From Phaeosaccion multiseriatum (taxonomy: Eukaryota; Ochrophyta, other classes), in NCBI GenBank assembly GCA_965112735.1, contig OZ218956.1:2418001-2482000 (forward strand): 64,000 nucleotides of DNA. The letters run 5' to 3'. The notes under the pieces were generated by a model. That model was given only the letters and a program-made list of their open reading frames with translations. It was not told the DNA's origin and searched no databases. Position numbers and translations under genes: made by a program. Shown piece after piece: positions 33,615 through 44,913 of the stretch. The first letter of the stretch is position 1. Every line of letters starts with the position of its first letter.

Positions 33615-34094
33615 AAGTCTTTCCTTCACTTTCTTTTAAGTGTGCTGTGTCGTCGGTCGAGTAATAGGGGTTAGGACTCCCGCAGCTGTTACAGCTGTGC
33701 CGGTCCAAAACATTCTGTAACTGTTTAGGGTGAACGGTAAAAAACAATCATTTGGTTACTTTACCTAGAGATATATATTAGAGCTTATGGGCTCAGTATT
33801 GGAGCGCTCGAGGTAAGTTGTAACCATGTGTAGATGCGTGTATGTGTGGTATTGATGGAGCGTGATGTGGAGGGGAAGAGGATGGTAAGGGTGGTAGAGG
33901 AGAGGATATTGGGGAGTGGGAAGGAAGTGAAGGGGGGAGGAGGAGATGAAGGGGTGTGGGAAGGAGTGAGGTGGTGGAGGTGATATGTGAACTATCCTAC
34001 TGTGGGTGGTGTGGGTGACAAGGCGTGACTAACTGTGGTTGCTATGCTGTGTGCTGATGATCGCGCTGTCTGCTGGCTGGTGTACTCCTGCCCC
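33615..34094. other. Intergenic / possible 3' region of the retroelement
   Basis: Lies downstream of the reverse transcriptase ORF on its strand and could contain the element's 3' UTR. GTGG/GGAAG-rich sequence at 33840-34010. No poly-A or target-site duplication could be fixed by eye. Confidence 0.4.
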
Positions 34095-37000
34095 TCAGGC
34101 GGCCGCTCCGTCGATGGCTCCCATGAGCCCCCAGTCGAGGGTTTCTGCTGCTTCGTGCTGCGTCATCGTGGCTCGAAGGAGGGTGCCGTACCTGATCTCC
34201 CGCTGTGAGAGGGCGCGTTGAAGGGCGAGGGACAGTTGTTGGCGCAGGAGGCCCTTGATGGGGCCCGTGGCTGCCGCCGCTGCGGGGCCGAGCCCTCTTG
34301 ATGCCTTGTGGATGGCCATCGCCTCGATGAGCTCGTCCGTTTGGTGGCCCAGTCTGCCGTACGTCTCGATTGCAATGCACTTCAGGGTTGAAGTCCCGGG
34401 CAGAAAACTACCCAGGTAATGAGTGCGTTTGCGCTCTTCGGCGGCGGCTGCTGCGTGGCCTGGCGTGGTGGAGGCCCGTCCCACGTGGGTGGGGGCGGTG
34501 GGGTTGGTGACGGTGATGTCGCAGAGGAGGTTTCTCCGCAGGGGTGCGTCCGCTCCCGGGAAGCTCCCTGCGGGATAGGTCAGGTCCATGCGTAGGTCTC
34601 GGCCTGCTCGGGTGCCCGTGGGGCCGTCGAAGCAGGTCTGGTCCTCTACACGTGCTCCTCCAATGCCCACGCTGTGCATCATCCTCCCGAAGGCCTTGAC
34701 GAGGAGGTGGTGTGTGTGGTTGTGGAGGCCTGTGCGGGGGCAGATGGTGGCGTGGGTGGTGCTTGCCGTGCGGGCGCAGCCTGTGCCGAGGCAGGGTGGG
34801 GGCGGGTCCGCGTATGGCGTGTTGACACCGAGGTTGCGACGAAGGGCCATGGTCCATTCTGCGGGGGCCATGGTGTTGTGGCCGTGGGGGAGCGCTCCGA
34901 GGAAGGCCATGGCACCCCTTCCTCGCTGTGAGTGGAGTCGGGCTGTTGCCATTTCCTGTGTCTCCTCTCCCCTCTGTGCCTCTGCCGGTGTGACGTCGAT
35001 GGTGGCGATGCTCTGCGTCAGCTCCTCATGGCGGCGTTTGTGGATGAAGGTGGTGAGGGCCTTCTGGACGCCGTGGGTCGGTTGACGGCCTGCCTGATGG
35101 CTCCTGCGCACGTTGCGTCGCGCTGTGTCTTGGGCTTGGTGGTCAGACGGCTCGAGTACGCGTGAGCGGGCCTCGTCGAACTGTGCCTGACCCACTGCTT
35201 GGATGAGGGGGGCCTCAGGGACCCCCTCCTCGTGCAGGAGGTTGACGCTGTCGGCGACGCTCTTGAGGGCTCCGTTGGTGAACAGCTGGTCCGGTAGGGC
35301 GCTCTCTTGGGAGCCTTCCCGGCGTGCGGTGCGGCTGAGCAGGGGGGGGAGGGTGAGCATCTTGTTGCCAAGGTATGCTGCTGGGGCGATGTCGTGGAGG
35401 CTGGTGAGGCCCAGGCCGCCGAAGCGCCGTGCCGTATGCATTTGTAGGCGCTGTGTCTCGGTCCATGGCTCCTCTTGTGCATCTGCGGCCTGCTCCAGAG
35501 GGGGGGCATCGGGGAGTCGCATGATGTGGGCCATTGTCGCTCTGTTGGTGCGGTCTGCCCTGCCGCCGAGGGCGCGTCTGAAGATGGAGGGGTCAATGGC
35601 TCTCGCCAGGTGTGTGAGCCTGGCTGGGAGGCATTGGAGGAGGACGAGGGTGGCCGCCTGGGTGTTGTCCCACTCGCTGCAGTGTTTGGCGAGTTGGAGG
35701 TAGCCCCTGGGGTCTTCTTGGCCGAGGATGTTGCGGAGGTACTCTTCGATGTACTCCTCCGTGCCGACGGGGATGCCGGCTACCACGGTACCCTCGGTGG
35801 CGAGGGTGGCGCCCTGCCGTTGGGCGTGGTCCCTGTCAGCCTGTGTTGGCTGCTTGCCTTTGCCCATGAGGTAAACCGTTTTCCTCTCGTTGAACTCGAG
35901 GCCCAAGCCTCGGAATTGGGCTTGGAGATGGGCATGGCGTGGGGCGTAGGTCTGTAGGGGTGCGTCGGGTTCCAGCTGGTCCATGAGGTCGTCTGCGTAG
36001 GCGGAGATGGTGGGGCGGTTCGCTGCGGTGTCGGCTGTGTTCTGAACTTTCAGCACTGGGTGGATGGCGGCTGCGAACATGAGAGGCCCTTCTGGTGCTC
36101 CTTGGTTGACTCCGGAGCTCTGGTGGATGGTCTGGGTGCCGTCTGGTGTGAGGGCGTTGTGGGCGGAGGCGTGGGAGAGGCTGGCGATGGCGTAGTTGAT
36201 GCCTGCTGGGTCGATGGTAGGGAGTGCGCCTGAGGCTAGGACGCCTCTGGCACGCGACACGCGGGTGTAGGCCTTGGTGATGTCCTGCAGCACGACGGTT
36301 TTGCCGGCATCGTGCGCTAGCTGGGCTGCTGCGGCGTGTGTTTCCCCTCCGCCTCTGACCGCTACCGCTAGCTGTCCTGCGCTTCTGAGCTCTGGGCCCA
36401 CCCTGTCCGCGATGAGCTTCATGTGACAGCTCTCCACGAGGCTGCGGTAGAGGTTGGGGGATGTGACGGGACGCGCTTTCTCGCCGAGGGCTGCGGCGCT
36501 GGTGCTGAACCAACGTTTGGCGAGCTGTGGAGGCAGTGGAGTGTCCCCCGTTCGGAGCAGCTCGTAGGTGTCAGTCAGAGCCTCCACGATTGCGTACTCC
36601 TGGGGGCTGTCCGGGGGGTACTTGACGTGGCTCGCCCTGCGCCCGTCTGCTCCTTGGCCCTTCCAGAAGTTGACCCTCCGGTAGGTCAGCAGCATGGCTG
36701 TGCTGATCTCCTCTCTGGTGACGTCGTTGCCATTCTCGGGGTGCTCCTGCAACTGGGTTCTGGCGTACTCCCTGGCTGCTGCTGCTGCTGTGTTAATCTC
36801 TTCGAGGCTCTCGTCGACGTGCGCTTGCTGGAGGCGTCTGAAGGTCTCGTGTGTGGGAGGGAGGTGGCCGTCTCTGCTCTTTGTGCTGAGTCTCGCCGCG
36901 GCCTTGTGCAGGCCTCCGGGTTTGGTGAGCAGGTGGGCGCAGGTTTCTCTCCGTCGCTCCTCTGTCTGTGCCTGTGCTGGGGGTGGTGGGCGGCGTGCGT

Positions 37001-37343
37001 GTGCTGTGGCTATCGCTGCTTGTGCGAGTGGGGCGATGTCGAGGTCGAGGACCATCTGTATCCGCTGCTGGCGGCTGTAGGCTCCGTCTTTAGAGAAGAG
37101 CATGGCAGGGAGGAGGTGGTGGAAGACATCCCATGCCAGAAGGGTGTGGAGGGTGGCGTCGGTGGGGCCGTTCTTGTGGGCCCTCAGCGCCCTGTTCCAG
37201 TTGTTGAGCGCTCTTTGCTGTAAGCTGATAATCGAGCTGACGTGGCGGGGGTTGCACTGCGCTACTGTCTCAAACACGAGTGTTGAGAGGATGGTACCCT
37301 GCGGGTCCAGGGCCCCTAGGCGGAGGACGTTTGGGTGCTGCAT
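34095..37343 (-). CDS. Retrotransposon reverse transcriptase (non-LTR type) with C-terminal Cys/His and endonuclease-like region
   Basis: A single open frame of 1,082 residues. Reverse transcriptase motifs in order: motif A DITKAYTRV (about 353), the QGAPEGPL motif (about 411), and YADDLMDQL with the catalytic YADD (about 447). No integrase, protease or N-terminal APE endonuclease was seen. Near residues 851-880 a CLGTGC...H...C...H pattern forms a possible zinc knuckle. It is followed by RMDLTY (about 916) and LLCDITVTNP (about 940), which could be the acidic core of a restriction-like endonuclease as in R2/CRE-type elements. The frame stays open for about 100 bp upstream of the ATG, and homology to the fragment near 60.5 kb also extends upstream, so the N-terminus is probably truncated. 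The ORF is intact otherwise and may be recent. Confidence 0.85.
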   Translation of the reverse strand: MQHPNVLRLGALDPQGTILSTLVFETVAQCNPRHVSSIISLQQRALNNWNRALRAHKNGPTDATLHTLLAWDVFHHLLPAMLFSKDGAYSRQQRIQMVLDLDIAPLAQAAIATAHARRPPPPAQAQTEERRRETCAHLLTKPGGLHKAAARLSTKSRDGHLPPTHETFRRLQQAHVDESLEEINTAAAAAREYARTQLQEHPENGNDVTREEISTAMLLTYRRVNFWKGQGADGRRASHVKYPPDSPQEYAIVEALTDTYELLRTGDTPLPPQLAKRWFSTSAAALGEKARPVTSPNLYRSLVESCHMKLIADRVGPELRSAGQLAVAVRGGGETHAAAAQLAHDAGKTVVLQDITKAYTRVSRARGVLASGALPTIDPAGINYAIASLSHASAHNALTPDGTQTIHQSSGVNQGAPEGPLMFAAAIHPVLKVQNTADTAANRPTISAYADDLMDQLEPDAPLQTYAPRHAHLQAQFRGLGLEFNERKTVYLMGKGKQPTQADRDHAQRQGATLATEGTVVAGIPVGTEEYIEEYLRNILGQEDPRGYLQLAKHCSEWDNTQAATLVLLQCLPARLTHLARAIDPSIFRRALGGRADRTNRATMAHIMRLPDAPPLEQAADAQEEPWTETQRLQMHTARRFGGLGLTSLHDIAPAAYLGNKMLTLPPLLSRTARREGSQESALPDQLFTNGALKSVADSVNLLHEEGVPEAPLIQAVGQAQFDEARSRVLEPSDHQAQDTARRNVRRSHQAGRQPTHGVQKALTTFIHKRRHEELTQSIATIDVTPAEAQRGEETQEMATARLHSQRGRGAMAFLGALPHGHNTMAPAEWTMALRRNLGVNTPYADPPPPCLGTGCARTASTTHATICPRTGLHNHTHHLLVKAFGRMMHSVGIGGARVEDQTCFDGPTGTRAGRDLRMDLTYPAGSFPGADAPLRRNLLCDITVTNPTAPTHVGRASTTPGHAAAAAEERKRTHYLGSFLPGTSTLKCIAIETYGRLGHQTDELIEAMAIHKASRGLGPAAAAATGPIKGLLRQQLSLALQRALSQREIRYGTLLRATMTQHEAAETLDWGLMGAIDGAAA

Positions 37344-37560
37344 GGGCCATCCTTCCTCGGGTGTATCGTCGTTGGCTGGCCCTTCTCCGTCCCCTCCGTC
37401 CCCGCCGCTACCTCCTTGGCCTCTGCTCCGTCCTCCTCCCAGATAAATCCTTAGGAGACAGCCTTAAGGCTAATAGGAGACCTACCATTGGGAGCAAGGC
37501 TCTGGTAGTGCATTCTCTAAACCCCTTGAGTTTTCTCGCGATTTAGCACATAAGGGGTTC
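34095..37560 (-). mobile_element. Non-LTR-type retrotransposon copy, probably 5'-truncated
   Basis: Limits are approximate: the ORF plus short flanks, from the stop at 34095 to the sequence abutting the (GGGA)n array at 37590. No long terminal repeats were found. The element's 5' side ends next to the simple repeat. Confidence 0.6.
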
Positions 37561-37589
37561 AAGAGGCGAGAAAGCCTAGGAAAAAGGGG

Positions 37590-38360
37590 GAGGGAGGGAG
37601 GGAGGGAGGGAGGGAGGGAGGGAGGGAGGGAGGGAGGGAGGGAGGGAGGGAGGGAGGGAGGGAGGGAGGGAGGGAGGGAGGGAGGGAGGGAGGGAGGGAG
37701 GGAGGGAGGGAGGGAGGGAGGGAGGGAGGGAGGGAGGGAGGGAGGGAGGGAGGGAGGGAGGGAGGGAGGGAGGGAGGGAGGGAGGGAGGGAGGGAGGGAG
37801 GGAGGGAGGGAGGGAGGGAGGGAGGGAGGGAGGGAGGGAGGGAGGGAGGGAGGGAGGGAGGGAGGGAGGGAGGGAGGGAGGGAGGGAGGGAGGGAGGGAG
37901 GGAGGGAGGGAGGGAGGGAGGGAGGGAGGGAGGGAGGGAGGGAGGGAGGGAGGGAGGGAGGGAGGGAGGGAGGGAGGGAGGGAGGGAGGGAGGGAGGGAG
38001 GGAGGGAGGGAGGGAGGGAGGGAGGGAGGGAGGGAGGGAGGGAGGGAGGGAGGGAGGGAGGGAGGGAGGGAGGGAGGGAGGGAGGGAGGGAGGGAGGGAG
38101 GGAGGGAGGGAGGGAGGGAGGGAGGGAGGGAGGGAGGGAGGGAGGGAGGGAGGGAGGGAGGGAGGGAGGGAGGGAGGGAGGGAGGGAGGGAGGGAGGGAG
38201 GGAGGGAGGGAGGGAGGGAGGGAGGGAGGGAGGGAGGGAGGGAGGGAGGGAGGGAGGGAGGGAGGGAGGGAGGGAGGGAGGGAGGGAGGGAGGGAGGGAG
38301 GGAGGGAGGGAGGGAGGGAGGGAGGGAGGGAGGGCGGGAGGGAGGGAGGGAGCGAGGGAG
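37590..38360. repeat. Very long (GGGA)n array
   Basis: About 190 near-perfect GGGA units with rare variants at the right end (GGGC, GAGC). It is the longest GGGA array in the window and separates the retroelement from the helicase gene. Confidence 0.97.
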
Positions 38361-38994
38361 GGAGGGACGGACAGATGGAGTATGGAGTTTGTTAGGAGGA
38401 GGGAGAGACAGGAGAGAGCACCATTGGGGGTGGGGAAAGGATGGGAGGACTCCCTCATACGAAACGATGCGATAAAGCTATGTCCTCCTGACCCGAAAGA
38501 AGATGCGAAATACTTCGCTCTGCGAGAAGCTATGCCCAGCAGAGCAGTGCCCCCTCCCAAGTCAGCGCTACGGACGGGCCGATCTCGCTCGTGATGGCGA
38601 CCACTCGGCCCCTCGTACTCAGTGTTTTTTCCTGCTCGTGCATACGATATATACATATATACATATATGTGTGACATATATGTGTGCGTAAGTGTGGTGA
38701 GGATGAGAAGGGGTGGCGGACGAGTGAGCGGCAGCAGGGTGTGTATGTACGAAGGTCCTCGCTCCCTCCACGAGATTGTGGTTGGGCGTGCTTGGGTGCC
38801 TGCGAGTGTATATGATGTTAGGCAGTTTGAAAGAGCAGGCGCTCCGCGGAGAGGGCACAGTTGTCAGGAACCAACCGTAAAAAATAGATATCTCGACACG
38901 CGATTTTCTTCTCGATGTAGTTACGACCACCACGGCTCCTGATTGGCTGTAGCACTCGCAGCAAGAGTTCCATACTGCTGCTGCTACTGCTGTA
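38361..38994. other. Intergenic, no gene recognised
   Basis: Between the GGGA array and the helicase stop codon; contains an ATATATAC-rich stretch near 38650. Probably the helicase 3' UTR and flank. Confidence 0.45.
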
Positions 38995-41900
38995 TCACCA
39001 ACTGCTGCTGCTGCTGCTGCTGCTGCGCTGCTGGAGCTTGTGCTGCATCTTCTGCTCCACCCAGGCTTGGGCCTTGTCGCGCATGAGCCGAGCGAGACCT
39101 CGCGCATCGGAGCACGCCGTACCACCAACTTGTGCACGCGTTTGGCGCCTACTACTATTAGGCCTATGGTAGTCGATGGGGCGGTACTCAAAGGGTGCCA
39201 TGTCGAGAATTACCTTGACCAAATCCTGCAAGGTCGCCTTGGCAATGTGTGCGGGCTTCTTGAGGCCGCTCCGATGGAAGGCCTTAATGAAAGCCCTCGT
39301 TTGAAAGACAGGCACCTCGGGCCCGAGCCGAGCGAGGGGCAGCAACGCCTCGGGAAGGCCGTAATCGAGCCGCTCTCGATACGACCTCAGCAGCTTTGCA
39401 AGCTCGATGAGCTTGAGATGCTTGGCGAAACACACCACCTGACCGCAGTACGTCGCTGCGTCCATCTGCAGCTTCTGCAAGTCCCCGTTTGACATTTCAC
39501 AGGGAGCCTTCATTAGATGCGTGCCCCCCCCTCGTCCTCCGCCTCCTCCTGCTCGACGCAGGCACCCTCCCGTTGTGGCGGCGGTGAGTTCCGATGTGAG
39601 AAGGTCCTCGAGCAGCAGCGCTCCATAAAACCTCTTGTAACACACAAAGGCGTCTTCGCCGAGCACAAGAGTGCTGTTGCTCTCCGCCATCTTAGACATA
39701 AAGGCCGGGCTCAGGCCCACGGCCTCTCCCACCCTCCGCTGATCCTCACTAAGCGTGCCATAGTAGTGGCGAAAGCTGATCCAGTTGAACTTAGTCGGGC
39801 TGAACCTCAGGGGCGTAAGCAGGTATAGACAGTGCAAGTCGATGCTCAGCACCAAGTCAACGGTCGCCCTCTCCAGGGACTCGAATACGAGCTTGGCGTC
39901 GCGGGGGCATATGGCAGACAAGAAAGTGGCCATGGCGAGCTGAGTAGCGACGAGTCGATTCGACTCCTGCCCGACGCCGCCTCCTCCTCCTCCTACTCCC
40001 CCTCCTCCTCCTCCAACCACGGCAGCGGAGGTGTTGCGCATTGCATGCCTCTCCCTCCCTGCTGCTGTATCACCAACCGCTGCTGCAGGAGGCGTGTTAT
40101 TGTTTGGGGCCATGGCTACCTCGATGAAGAAGGAGGGCTTCTGCAGGAGAAATTGGAGGGCGAGGTCCGTAGCCTGCATCAATGCTGCCATCTGACCCTG
40201 CTCCTCCTTCTTCCTCTTCTTCTTCTTCTCCTCCTCCTCCTCCTCCTCCTCCTCCTCCTCCTCCTCCTCCTCCTCCTCTTGTTCCTCTCCCGCACCTACC
40301 CTCCCTCCGAATCCTCCTCGAGCTGCTGCTGCTGCTGCATCATCACCGGCAACTGCCCTCCTTCGTTTTGCCCAGTACTGCGCCGCTCCCTCCACCCTCC
40401 TTCCCTCCTTGCTGTCTTTCGCTGCGGCCAAGGCGGCCCAAAACGTGTACTTTGCGATGAATGTAAAGGCATCCTGGACGGTCACTGCCACCCCACTCAC
40501 CACCACTTCAATCAAAGCCTGCTCCAGTCCGCCCCCCCGGGCACGATCGAGTACGCTCATAAGCCTAGGAAGGCTTGACGTCAGCAGAGTCAGAGCGTCG
40601 CTGTCCTTGTCGCCCTCCTCCAACACAAGGTAGGCCGCTCCCACATGCACACCACCACTGCTGCTGCTTCGACCACCACGGCCCTTGTCCCCCCTGCTCT
40701 GCTCCAATTGCTCGGTCCTCCCGTCGACAGAGGATCGTGTTTGGCCGTGCCTCCCTGCCCTCCCCGCCATTTGCTTGAAGGTCGCCAGGTTGAGGAGCCT
40801 GCCAATGCCGTCTTTCGGGGATCGAATCACCACTCGCTGAGCTGGGAGGTTGACTCCCGCAGCCAGTGTTGTCGTGGATACAAGAACCTGACACCACATA
40901 CCACAGACAAAAGAGCAAACACAGGGAAGATAGCGCAGAGTGTGTGTGCGTGCGTGCATGTGTGAGAGCGCGGAGAACATAGACACTCTGACGACCTTCG
41001 ACGCAAGCTATCCACTCGCTCTCTCGCTCTCTCTGTCCCGGCGGTGGTAGTGGTAGTGAAGCGTCTCCCTACCCTATCCCCCATCACACCCCAGCTGCTT
41101 GACACAAGATGCACACATACACATACACACACGCGCGCACGCATGCACACACTCCCATACACATACGCTAGCACACAGGCCCACACACGCGCACACGCAC
41201 GCACGCACACACACACACCCTCGCGCGCACACACACACGCGAAGGTCCCCCGTTGACCGTATCTCTCCGAGCTACAGCACCAAAGCGCAAACATCCAATC
41301 CGGGAGAAGTCTCACTCGCTCGCACACCATCATCATCAATATCAGTCTCAGTTCTATTTCCAGCTCATGTTCTGATTCAGTCAGCTATCCAACAACAAAC
41401 TCACCCTCAAGACGCCGATTCGGAAACCTCGCTCAATATGTGCCCTCTCCTCGGCGGTGAGGCCTGCGTGGTGGAAGGCCACTCCGAAGGGCACGAGTGC
41501 CTCAATCTCTGGACACAGGCCGAAGGGGGTGTTGCGAAGATCCTCCAGCAGGGCCCTACGTCTCTCCAACGTCGTATCTTCGCAGCGACGTGTACGGGCC
41601 TGAGCCTGAGCCTGAGCCTGAGCCTGTCCCTGCTGCTGCTGCTGACTCCTGCTCGTGAGTCCACTGCCTTGACCGTTGCGCTCACCGTTCCTCCTGCCAC
41701 TATTGCCCCTGCTGTCCCTGCTGCTGCTGCTGCTGCTGCTATTGATTGTCGCTGGAGCGGCGACGCCGTGCTTCTGAGCCGTCAATGTTCGCCCCCTCAC
41801 CCTCCCTCCCCCCCCCCCTCCCCATTTGGCTGCAGCCTTGGCCGCCCCTATCGCTGCCGCTGCCGCAGCCTCTTGGAGCTGTCCCTGAACCTTCTTCGCA

Positions 41901-44398
41901 AAGTGCCCCGTCTGATTCTTCTGCGCGCAAAACACGAGCACGCACTCGCCGAGCGCCACTGCCTCTACACAGAGAGCCACCGCTCCGTCTGGGTCTTGGG
42001 CCAGGCAGGTGGTGGGGCGAAACTCCGTGGGGAGCCTTCTCACTTGCCGCATTGCAAAGCCCTGCTGCCCGACCCCCCCCCCCGCCGCCGCTGCCTGGAG
42101 TGGTGCCACTGGTAGTATCAGGCCTGTCAGAAGCTGCAGTAGTAGCAGCAGGAGTGGCACGTACAACCGAGGAGGAGCAGGAAGAAGACGCGGAGGCAAC
42201 GACGCTATAGATGGTCGCCCTCTTGCACACGTACGACTCGAGCATGACGGGGCGGAAATCCGAGTTGTAGGACGCCGCTCCCATCCACTGCGCAAGTGTC
42301 CCCAGGCCCTCTGACTGAGCCGGCAAGGTGGCAGACATACCGATGATGGGCACCGGCTCCTGTGCGTGTCGGTCTGCCTCCATGCGTAGCTTGGCAATGA
42401 GCAGCTCGAGCAACCACCCTCGTCGCTCGTCACCAATGAGATGCAATTCGTCCAGCAGCACCATGCTCAGCGAGGTACTCAGGTCGTCTTCCTGCAGCAG
42501 ACGATTCACCAGACCGTTGGCCCGCTCTGTCGTACACACCGCCACCCGGATGCCTTCTCCATTCGCGTCGTCGTCGCCAATCCCCTTGTCCTGCCCGTGG
42601 AAGGCGTGGATACCGAAGCCCAGCGGCCGCCACACCCTCTTGAGATACGCCACCTTCTCCTCTGCGAGAGAGATGAAAGGCACCACGAAGAGAGCTGTCT
42701 TGGCCGGGCAGTGCATGAGCGACCAAAGCATCAACAGTTCCGCCACCAGCGTCTTGCCGCCGCTCGTGGGGGCGCTGTACACCAAGTTTGAGAGTCGGCA
42801 ACAAGTGTCCTTCCTTGAAGCGGTGGCCGCCGAAAGCTCTCCACCACCACTTCTACCACCACCACCACCACTACCACCCCCACCCTGACCCTGCTGCTGC
42901 TGCTGCTGCCCTCCCTCTCTGTGCCCTCCGCCTCCTCTTGCTCCTTGAGGGTCTCCTCCATGGAAGCCTAACTGGAAGCATCTCGCCTGCCACGGGAAGA
43001 GCTGCGTGATGCCTGCTGTTCCTTCCGCCGCGTAGGCTTGCAGCAGCTGGTCTCTCTGAGTGTCATTGCCCCAGTGCGGGATGAAGTTCTCCAGGGCCAA
43101 GGGGGATGGCACTTCAGGGGGAGATACTTGCGACCCTCCTGCTGTTGTGGAAGATACCGGTGATGAGCATGCCGTTGCTGCTGTTGTCGTTGTTGTTGTT
43201 GCTGCTGCTGCTGCTGCTGTATTACCAGCTGCTGCTACTGCTGCTGGTACTGGTGCTGGTGCTGGTGCTGGTGCTGGTGCTACGAGCCCCCCTCCCTGCG
43301 CCTGCAGCTGCCGTGCTGCCATGACGGGCGAGTGTTGAGAGAGAGACTCGATGTGCACAGGAAGATCGGGAGGGGTCGCCAGGGGAGGCGATGGCACCAA
43401 CGGAGTAGTGACCACGCGCTGCTGCTGCTGCGTCGCGTACGGGTTCTTTTCCCATTTCTTGGTGCCACCTTCTCCTGCCGCCCTCGCTTCGGGGGGTGTT
43501 TGTCTCGGCTGCGGCACTGTCGAGCCGCCGCTCTCCGTCTTCTCATTCACCTCGTGGGCCGCCGGGAAGGGCCGCAATACGCTCCGCTGCGCTTGCCCTC
43601 CACCCACCCCACCACGTCTCCTGGCGGCATCCGTGCCATCCGCTGAGAACCTTTGAGGTTGCGATATCGACAGTCCTAGTGTCCCCGATGCACTCCGTGA
43701 GCCTTCCTCAGCAGCATATCTGTGTGCCTCCTCCTCCAGCGCAGCTCCTCGATAGGCGGCACAGCTGTCATGGTCATCCTTGGCGTCGCTGCTGCTCCTG
43801 CTTTTCCTATTCGTTTGTCCGCCCCCCGTCGATTTGCCACGGTCACCACCTCTGCCTCTACCACTGTCGCGACTCGTGCAGATATTGCTGCTATCAGCGG
43901 CTTCGGTGCATCGCTGCTGGTGCTCGATCCGTGTGCCTTTTGGACAGGGAAGAGAAGCTTCATTCGTGCGTCTCCGGCTGCTGCTGCTGCTGCCGCCCTC
44001 GCAGTTCTTATTTAGCTCGCAAGCCTGCGTCTCCGGGATGACTAAATAGGACTCGCTGGAGTGAGTCCCTGGCCATTGTGGCGAGGAAGATGGCTTCAAA
44101 GCACTGTGAGGGGCCTCACCAGCAGGTGGCACTGTAGCGGCCGGGGAGGGAGAGGGGCTTGCTGGAGCGGGGAAGACGCCCTCGTCGTACTGTCCCTGAA
44201 AAGAGTCCACTTCCGAGCTGGTATGTATGGCTTTGACATCATCTCGCTGCTGCTGCTGCTGCTGGCGTGCAGTTAGTCTCCCTCGTGGAAGCAGCGAGGG
44301 AAAGGCGGGAACTAGCCCGCGGGTGTCCTGCCGCCTTTGGGCCTGGTCCTTCTCTGCTCTTCTGGGCCTCTTGAAGCTCTCACGATTCCCGCTTCCGG

Positions 44399-44433
<35 letters not shown>

Positions 44434-44594
44434 ACATCTTGCTGTTGCCTCTTTTTTTTCTCGTGGGGAGGGGCCTGGAGAGGATCCTCTGTACCCCCCG
44501 GCTTCAGCTCAAGCCGACTATTCGAAGACCGAGACTTGGAGGCGACAGCTGCTAACAGGGTCTGCCTCTTCCCGGAAGCCTTTCGACGATACAT
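38995..44594 (-). CDS. HELQ/POLQ-type superfamily 2 DNA helicase
   Basis: Predicted 3'-5' DNA helicase for repair of stalled or broken replication forks. Exons 44594-41405 and 40887-38995, junction in phase, about 1,693 residues. Motif I YSAPTSGGKTLVAELL (about 605), motif II DELH (about 714), motif III SATLP (about 753), VLVFCAQKN, FGVAFHHAGLTAEER, STTTLAAGVNLPAQRVVIR and QMAGRAGRHG (about 1099) are all present. A C-terminal winged/helix-hairpin-like region with FHRSGLKKPAHIA follows, and no polymerase domain, so HELQ is favoured over full POLQ. The N-terminal 500 residues are disordered and Ser/Gln-rich. The reading frame shifts by one base at an 11-base G run (plus-strand C run 42073-42083); dropping one G restores it. 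This may be a sequencing error. Confidence 0.87.
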
Positions 44595-44913
44595 AGGCTC
44601 GGCGCTTCCTTTTTTCTTTTTTTTTTTTTTTCCAACTGTGGATCAATACACCTATGGTTGTCTAAAAGTAATGGCTCACCGCCCCGAACTTAGCCCCCGA
44701 GGTCGGAACAAAGTTGATACCTGCCAGGATCCTTATCGGATCGATCGTTCGTGTCGGGCCCGCTGGAGCGCGACGGCCAATCGCCGCCGAATAACGCACC
44801 CTCGCATATGCCCTCGTTTCCCTTTGTTCGTGTCCAACTGGATTCTCAACTGTCAACAACTGTGGTGATACAACCCGCATACGTGTAATAAGGAACAGTC
44901 TTCTGTTTAATTT
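44595..44913. promoter_or_regulatory. Intergenic region between divergent helicase and DOMON genes
   Basis: About 320 bp between start codons, with a long T run at about 44610-44631. A shared promoter is likely but no element was identified. Confidence 0.4.

Noticed and set aside
42205-44594. Full-length DNA polymerase theta
   Set aside because: Helicase motifs read well, but after the C-terminal helical region the frame stops at 38995 with no family-A polymerase domain, so HELQ-like is preferred.
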